Shown: piece after piece, positions 59,444 through 64,000 of the stretch
Layout of the letters: the number at the start of each line of letters is the position of its first letter
Position numbering within the stretch: the stretch's first letter is position 1
Origin: Streptomyces sp. Ag109_O5-10
GTDB taxonomy: Bacteria > Actinomycetota > Actinomycetes > Streptomycetales > Streptomycetaceae
DNA: 64,000 bases
Assembly (NCBI RefSeq): GCF_900105755.1
Contig: NZ_FNTQ01000001.1
Span: 7,626,001-7,690,000 of the forward strand
Reading direction: 5' to 3'
Position numbers and translations under genes: made by a program
The notes under the pieces: generated by a model
Database searches by the model: none
The model's input: the letters and a program-made list of their open reading frames with translations, nothing else
What the model was told of the DNA's origin: nothing

Positions 59444-61249
59444 GTGGCAGCACCTAAGAGGGGCCGGAGCGCGAGCGCCCAGAGCAAGCCAGGGCGCTCG
59501 CTGGCCCTCATCCTGATCGCCATCGTGGCGCTCACCGGCGGAATGTTCGCCTCCGGAAACACCACTCCGCGTCTCGGTATCGACCTGGCCGGTGGTACGA
59601 GCATCACGCTGCAGGCGAGGAACGAGCCGGGCCAGCCCAACGCGATCAACAAGACCAACATGAACACCGCGGTCGAGATCATGAACCGCCGTGTCAACGG
59701 TCTGGGTGTGTCCGAGGCAGAGGTCCAGACCCAGGGCACCAGCAACATCATCGTCAACATCCCCAAGGGCACGAACTCCGCAGAGGCCCGCCAGCAGGTC
59801 GGCACCACCGCGAAGCTGTACTTCCGCCCGGTCCTGGCCCAGGAGGCCAGCGGCGCCCCGGCGTCGAGCGCCTCCCCGAGCGCGTCCGCCGGCGGCAACT
59901 CCACCGCCTCCCCGAGCGCGTCCCCGTCGAGCAGTGCGTCGACGTCCCAGAAGGCGACCGGGTCGTCCGCCTCGCCGTCCTCCTCGGCCACCTCGCAGGG
60001 CCGCGCGGTCACCGACGCCCTGAAGGCCGGCTCCACGCCGTCGTCCTCGGCGTCCGCCTCCTCCTCGGCGAGCCCCTCCGCCACCTCCTCGGCCGACGCG
60101 AGCGCCTCTGCCAGCGCCTCCGCCGCGGCCTCGAAGCTTCAGGCCGAGTACACCGCGCTGGACTGCACCAAGGCCGCCCAGCGCGCCACCGCAGGCAAGA
60201 GCGCCAAGCCGACCGACACCACCGTGGCCTGCGGCAAGATCGGCAACGCCTGGTTCAAGTACGTGCTCGGCCCGGCCCGCGTCGACGGCACCGACGTCAA
60301 GAAGGCCCAGGCCGTCTTCGACACGCAGGGCGCCGCAGGCTGGCAGGTCCAGATGACCTTCACCGGCAGCGGATCCAAGAAGTTCGCGGACGTCACCGGC
60401 GAGCTCGCCAAGAACACCTCCCAGCCGACGAACGAGTTCGGCATCGTCCTCGACGGCGAGGTCGTCTCCAGCCCGACCGTGAGCCAGTCCATCACCGGCG
60501 GCTCGGCGGAGATCTCCGGCAGCTTCACCCAGCAAGAGGCCCAGAGCCTCGCCAACGTGCTGTCGTACGGCGCGCTCCCGCTCTCCTTCAGGACGGAGAG
60601 CGTCACCACGGTCACCGCCGCCCTCGGTGGTCAGCAGCTGCACGCCGGTCTGCTGGCCGGTGCCATCGGCCTCGCGCTGGTCATCATCTACCTGGTGGCC
60701 TTCTACCGCGGCCTGTCGCTGATCGCGATCCCCTCGCTGCTGGTGTCCGCGGTCCTGACCTACACGATCATGTCGCTGCTCGGCCCGACGATCCACTTCG
60801 CGCTGAACCTGCCCGCGGTCTGCGGTGCGATCGTCGCGATCGGCATCACGGCGGACTCGTTCATCGTGTTCTTCGAACGCATCCGGGACGAGATCCGCGA
60901 GGGCCGCACGCTGCGCCCAGCCGTCGAGCGGGCCTGGCCGCGCGCCCGGCGCACCATCCTGGTCTCCGACTTCGTGTCGTTCCTGGCCGCCGCCGTGCTG
61001 TTCATCGTGACCGTCGGCAAGGTCCAGGGCTTCGCGTTCACCCTCGGTCTGACCACCGTGCTCGACGTGGTCGTCGTCTTCTTCTTCACCAAGCCGCTGA
61101 TGACGCTCTTCGCCCGGCGTAAGTTCTTCGCGAGCGGCCACAAGTGGTCGGGCCTCGACCCGAAGGGCCTGGGCGCCAAGGCCCCGCTGCGCCGCACCCG
61201 CCGTCCCGCCGGCCCCACCGCCGGCCCTGTCGACCCGAAGGAAGCGTGA
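59444..61249 (+). CDS. secD: Protein translocase subunit SecD
   Basis: 601 aa from GTG 59444. TM1 near residues 17-36, then RLGIDLAGGTSITLQ (D1 motif) and TEVMNRR-like IMNRRVNGLGVSEAEVQ. Residues about 134-232 are a low-complexity Ser/Ala/Pro insert. The second periplasmic part has GWQVQMTFTGSGSKKF and NEFGIVLDGEVVSSPTV. The membrane core has the D5 region and helices 2-6 with ITADSFIVFFERIRDE. SecD with SecF uses the proton gradient to help proteins leave the translocon. secF follows after 3 bp. Confidence 0.96.
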   Translation: MAAPKRGRSASAQSKPGRSLALILIAIVALTGGMFASGNTTPRLGIDLAGGTSITLQARNEPGQPNAINKTNMNTAVEIMNRRVNGLGVSEAEVQTQGTSNIIVNIPKGTNSAEARQQVGTTAKLYFRPVLAQEASGAPASSASPSASAGGNSTASPSASPSSSASTSQKATGSSASPSSSATSQGRAVTDALKAGSTPSSSASASSSASPSATSSADASASASASAAASKLQAEYTALDCTKAAQRATAGKSAKPTDTTVACGKIGNAWFKYVLGPARVDGTDVKKAQAVFDTQGAAGWQVQMTFTGSGSKKFADVTGELAKNTSQPTNEFGIVLDGEVVSSPTVSQSITGGSAEISGSFTQQEAQSLANVLSYGALPLSFRTESVTTVTAALGGQQLHAGLLAGAIGLALVIIYLVAFYRGLSLIAIPSLLVSAVLTYTIMSLLGPTIHFALNLPAVCGAIVAIGITADSFIVFFERIRDEIREGRTLRPAVERAWPRARRTILVSDFVSFLAAAVLFIVTVGKVQGFAFTLGLTTVLDVVVVFFFTKPLMTLFARRKFFASGHKWSGLDPKGLGAKAPLRRTRRPAGPTAGPVDPKEA

Positions 61250-61252
61250 GCG

Positions 61253-62362
61253 ATGTCGAAACTCGGCAACCTCGGCGCCCGACTCCACCGCGGCGAGATC
61301 AGCTACGACTTCGTCGGCAAGCGCAAGATCTGGTACGGCGTCTCCATCCTGATCACCATCACGGCCATCGTCGGCCTGGCGGTGCGCGGCCTGAACATGG
61401 GCATCGACTTCCAGGGCGGCGCCGTCTTCACCACCTCGAAGACCAGCGTCTCGGTGTCCCAGGCGGAGACCTACGCGCAGCAGGCCTCCGGCCACGACGC
61501 GGTCGTGCAGAAGCTCGGCACGGGTGGTCTGCGCATCCAGATCGCCGGCATGGACACCGAGAAGTCGGACGCGACCAAGGCCAAGCTGGCCAGGGACATG
61601 AACGTGGACCCGGAGTCCATCAACTCCGACCTGGTTGGCCCCAGCTGGGGTGACGAGATCGCCAACAAGGCCTGGGAGGGCCTCGGCATCTTCATGGTCC
61701 TCGTGGTGGTCTACCTGGCGATCGCCTTCGAGTGGCGGATGGCGGTCGCGGCCCTGGTCGCGCTGATCCACGACATCACCATCACGACCGGTATCTACGC
61801 CCTGGTCGGCTTCGAGGTCACGCCCGGCACGGTCATCGGTCTGCTGACGATCCTCGGTTACTCGCTCTACGACACGGTCGTCGTCTTCGACAGCCTCAAG
61901 GAGCAGACGAAGGACATCACCAAGCAGACCCGCTTCACCTACAGCGACATCGCCAACCACTCGATCAACGGCACCCTGGTCCGTTCGATCAACACCACGG
62001 TGGTCGCGCTGCTGCCGGTCGCGGGCCTGCTGTTCATCGGCGGCGGCTTCCTCGGCGCGGGCACGCTCAACGACATCTCGCTGTCGCTGTTCGTCGGTCT
62101 CGCCGCCGGTGCCTACTCGTCGATCTTCATCGCCACGCCGCTCGTCGCCGACCTCAAGGAGGCCGAGCCGCAGATGAAGGCGCTCCGGAAGCGCGTTTTC
62201 GCCAAGCGCGCCCAGGCCACCGCCGAGGAGGAGATGGCCGAGGCCCGGGTCGGCGGCTCCGAGGGGTCCGACGACGCCGCCCCGGCCGTCGTCGGCCCGC
62301 GCAACCAGCCCGCGTCCCGCAACCGCGGCGGCCGCGGCCGCCCGTCGGGGAAGCGCCGGTGA
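61253..62362 (+). CDS. secF: Protein translocase subunit SecF
   Basis: 369 aa from ATG 61253. TM1 (WYGVSILITITAIVGLAV), then GIDFQGGAVFTTSK; the core has VYLAIAFEWRMAVAALVALIHDITITTGIYAL, GYSLYDTVVVFDSLKEQ and NTTVVALLPVAGLLFIGGGFLGAGTL. The C-terminal tail is basic and Arg-rich. Partner of SecD. Its stop overlaps the apt start (GTGA). Confidence 0.96.
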   Translation: MSKLGNLGARLHRGEISYDFVGKRKIWYGVSILITITAIVGLAVRGLNMGIDFQGGAVFTTSKTSVSVSQAETYAQQASGHDAVVQKLGTGGLRIQIAGMDTEKSDATKAKLARDMNVDPESINSDLVGPSWGDEIANKAWEGLGIFMVLVVVYLAIAFEWRMAVAALVALIHDITITTGIYALVGFEVTPGTVIGLLTILGYSLYDTVVVFDSLKEQTKDITKQTRFTYSDIANHSINGTLVRSINTTVVALLPVAGLLFIGGGFLGAGTLNDISLSLFVGLAAGAYSSIFIATPLVADLKEAEPQMKALRKRVFAKRAQATAEEEMAEARVGGSEGSDDAAPAVVGPRNQPASRNRGGRGRPSGKRR

Positions 62363-62898
62363 CCGACATCGAGGAACTGCTGCGCAGCCGTATCCGGGAC
62401 GTCGAGGACTACCCGGAGCAGGGCGTGATGTTCAAGGACATCACCCCGCTCCTGGCGGATCCGGCCGCGTTCACCGCGCTCACCGACGCCCTCGCGGAGA
62501 TCGCCGAGCGCACCGGCGCCACCAAGGTCGTCGGCCTGGAGGCCCGGGGATTCATCCTGGGCGCCCCGGTCGCCGTCCGCGCCGGCCTCGGCTTCATCCC
62601 GGTCCGCAAGGCGGGCAAGCTCCCCGGAGCCACCCTCCGCCAGGCCTACGAGCTGGAGTACGGCTCGGCCGAGATCGAGGTGCACGCCGAGGACCTCGGG
62701 GCGGACGACCGGATCCTGATCGTCGACGACGTGCTCGCCACCGGCGGCACCGCCGAGGCCGCGATCCAGCTGATCCACCGCGCCGGCGCCGAGGTCGCGG
62801 GCGTCGCGGTCCTGATGGAGCTGGGCTTCCTGGGCGGCCGCGGCCGCCTGGAGCCGGCCCTGCGGGGAGCGCCGCTGGAGGCCCTCCTCCAGGTCTGA
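62359..62898 (+). CDS. apt: Adenine phosphoribosyltransferase
   Basis: 179 aa from GTG 62359, overlapping secF. PRPP-binding motif ILIVDDVLATGGTAEAAI (about 115-132), plus YPEQGVMFKDITPLL, KVVGLEARGFILGAPVA and PVRKAGKLPG (the adenine-binding loop). It converts adenine to AMP for salvage. In actinobacteria it usually precedes rel, as here. Confidence 0.96.
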   Translation: MTDIEELLRSRIRDVEDYPEQGVMFKDITPLLADPAAFTALTDALAEIAERTGATKVVGLEARGFILGAPVAVRAGLGFIPVRKAGKLPGATLRQAYELEYGSAEIEVHAEDLGADDRILIVDDVLATGGTAEAAIQLIHRAGAEVAGVAVLMELGFLGGRGRLEPALRGAPLEALLQV

Positions 62899-62916
62899 GC
62901 GCTCGTACGACCGGAC

Positions 62917-62948
62917 CGGACGGCCGCCCTCTCGGGGGCGGCCGTCCG
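62917..62948 (+). terminator. Terminator after apt
   Basis: Perfect 13-bp stem CGGACGGCCGCCC / GGGCGGCCGTCCG with a TCTCGG loop, 18 bp after the stop. It separates the secDF-apt unit from rel. Confidence 0.88.
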
Positions 62949-63127
62949 CGTTCCACGGGGCCCGGGAGCACCCGCAGGACACCCCGGTGGAATCCCACGG
63001 CAGCCTCCGGTGTTCCTCCCGTATACGGTTCTCCCTCCGGCCTGCAGGCGATGACATGGCCCAGGATCGCTACCATGGGCACTCCGGAGCCTGACCGGGG
63101 GACCCGGATCGCGCACGAGGAGTCCTC

Positions 63128-64000
63128 TTGCCAGACGAGGCCCAGCCACTGACAGCCGCCAAGCCCGAGCCCGCCTCGGCGCCCGCGGCCAAGCCCGCGC
63201 CGAACGTGTCGCAGACGAAGAACGACACCCATGGGCCGGTCGAGCACGCCCAGTCCGCGCCGGTCGAGAAGTCGGCCGAGACCTCGCGCCCGAAGCCGGC
63301 CCCGCCCGAGCGCCCCGAGTCCCGCCCCAACAGCGGCCAGCCCGCCCGCTCCGGCTCCTCCAACCGCGTCCGTGCGCGCCTGGCCCGCCTCGGCGTGCAG
63401 CGCGCGAACCCGTACAACCCGGTCCTGGAGCCACTGCTGCGCATAGTCCGCAGCAACGACCCCAAGATCGAGAACGCCACGCTCCGCCAGATCGAGCGCG
63501 CCTACCAGGTCGCCGAGCGCTGGCACCGCGGCCAGAAGCGCAAGAGCGGCGACCCGTACATCACCCACCCGCTCGCGGTGACCACGATCCTCGCCGAGCT
63601 GGGCATGGACCCGGCGACCCTGATGGCGGGCCTGCTGCACGACACCGTCGAGGACACCGAGTACGGCCTGGAGGACCTGCGCCGCGACTTCGGCGACGTC
63701 GTCGCGCTGCTCGTCGACGGCGTGACCAAACTGGACAAGGTCAAGTTCGGCGAGGCCGCGCAGGCCGAGACCGTGCGCAAGATGGTCGTCGCCATGGCCA
63801 AGGACCCGCGCGTCCTGGTCATCAAGCTCGCCGACCGCCTGCACAACATGCGCACCATGCGCTACCTCAAGCGCGAGAAACAGGAGAAGAAGGCGCGCGA
63901 GACCCTGGAGATCTACGCGCCGCTCGCCCACCGGCTGGGCATGAACACCATCAAGTGGGAGCTGGAGGACCTCGCGTTCGCGATCCTCTACCCCAAGATG
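63128..64000 (+). CDS. rel: Bifunctional (p)ppGpp synthetase/hydrolase Rel, N-terminal part
   Basis: 291 codons are in the window from TTG 63128, preceded by GAGGAG at 6 nt; the gene continues past 64000. The first ~85 residues are a Pro/Ala-rich extension typical of streptomycete RelA. The HD hydrolase domain then appears: QKRKSGDPYITHPLAVTTILAELGMDPATLMAGLLHDTVEDTEYGL (H and HD residues) and VIKLADRLHNMRTMRYL. The synthetase and TGS/ACT parts lie outside the window. It makes and removes the alarmone ppGpp in the stringent response, which in Streptomyces also influences antibiotic production. Confidence 0.95.
   Translation, partial: MPDEAQPLTAAKPEPASAPAAKPAPNVSQTKNDTHGPVEHAQSAPVEKSAETSRPKPAPPERPESRPNSGQPARSGSSNRVRARLARLGVQRANPYNPVLEPLLRIVRSNDPKIENATLRQIERAYQVAERWHRGQKRKSGDPYITHPLAVTTILAELGMDPATLMAGLLHDTVEDTEYGLEDLRRDFGDVVALLVDGVTKLDKVKFGEAAQAETVRKMVVAMAKDPRVLVIKLADRLHNMRTMRYLKREKQEKKARETLEIYAPLAHRLGMNTIKWELEDLAFAILYPKM

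Noticed and set aside
58724..61960. A very long minus-strand reading frame opposite yajC, secD and secF
   Set aside because: Antisense shadow: it mirrors the GC3 bias of genuine genes, has no RBS, and gives an implausible His/Arg/Gly/Val-rich protein.

Overview
The window is chromosomal DNA of a Streptomyces (or very close relative). It has very high GC, many GTG/TTG starts, dense gene packing, and the sporulation gene ssgB. Gene order over the last 22 kb (thrS, HIT protein, pgsA, PIM acyltransferase, pimA, pdxS, pdxT, yebC, ruvCAB, yajC, secD, secF, apt, rel) is the conserved actinobacterial order also known from Mycobacterium. Nothing here looks like a prophage, an ICE or an insertion sequence. 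Most of the window is core housekeeping DNA with short, more variable islands.

Region by region. 1-3.9 kb: the start of a flavin-binding oxidoreductase, a secreted protein made of two near-identical halves, then argG and argH behind an ARG-box-like palindrome. 4-9.8 kb: an aldo/keto reductase, a TetR repressor translationally coupled to a DHA2-type MFS exporter, a Tat-type multicopper oxidase and a PlsC-type acyltransferase. 10-14 kb: a secreted glycerophosphodiesterase, a small sigma-like protein, an acetyltransferase, two small membrane proteins and a HAD phosphatase. 14.1-17 kb: the methionine ABC importer metN-metI-metQ, preceded by an apparently leaderless 28-codon reading frame ending in a Cys/Met run (RCMCRMCAF). 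17-25.2 kb: cobalamin genes (cobL; a BluB-CobT fusion with a ~700-residue Ala/Pro/Val-rich N-terminal extension; uroporphyrinogen-III methyltransferase), interrupted by a 677-bp repeat-rich gap.

25-42.5 kb: an rRNA/tRNA methyltransferase, a membrane Ser/Thr kinase, several small proteins, seven tRNA genes (three Val-GAC, Cys, Gly, and two separate Val-CAC), p-aminobenzoate genes pabB and pabC, acetyltransferases, a DsbA-like protein, a CGNR zinc-finger regulator, ssgB, a decayed sugar-binding-protein pseudogene, a DnaQ-like exonuclease and a coupled pair containing a DUF4365 protein.

42.5-64 kb: thrS, a small K+ channel, a HIT hydrolase, a 547-aa membrane protein of unknown role, and an EF-G-like GTPase lacking the NKxD motif. 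Then come the phosphatidylinositol/PIM operon (pgsA, patA-like, pimA; stop/start overlaps), a LemA-like protein, the PLP synthase pair pdxST, yebC, the Holliday-junction operon ruvCAB, the Sec accessory genes yajC-secD-secF, apt, and the 5' part of rel, which runs off the window.

The best candidates for something under-described are the Cys/Met leader peptide in front of metNIQ and the long disordered arm on the BluB-CobT fusion. Secondary ones are the compensated acceptor stem in one of three tandem tRNA-Val genes, start-codon palindromes, and a family of dispersed GC-rich intergenic elements. Starts are from reading RBS spacing and family knowledge; nothing was searched against databases.
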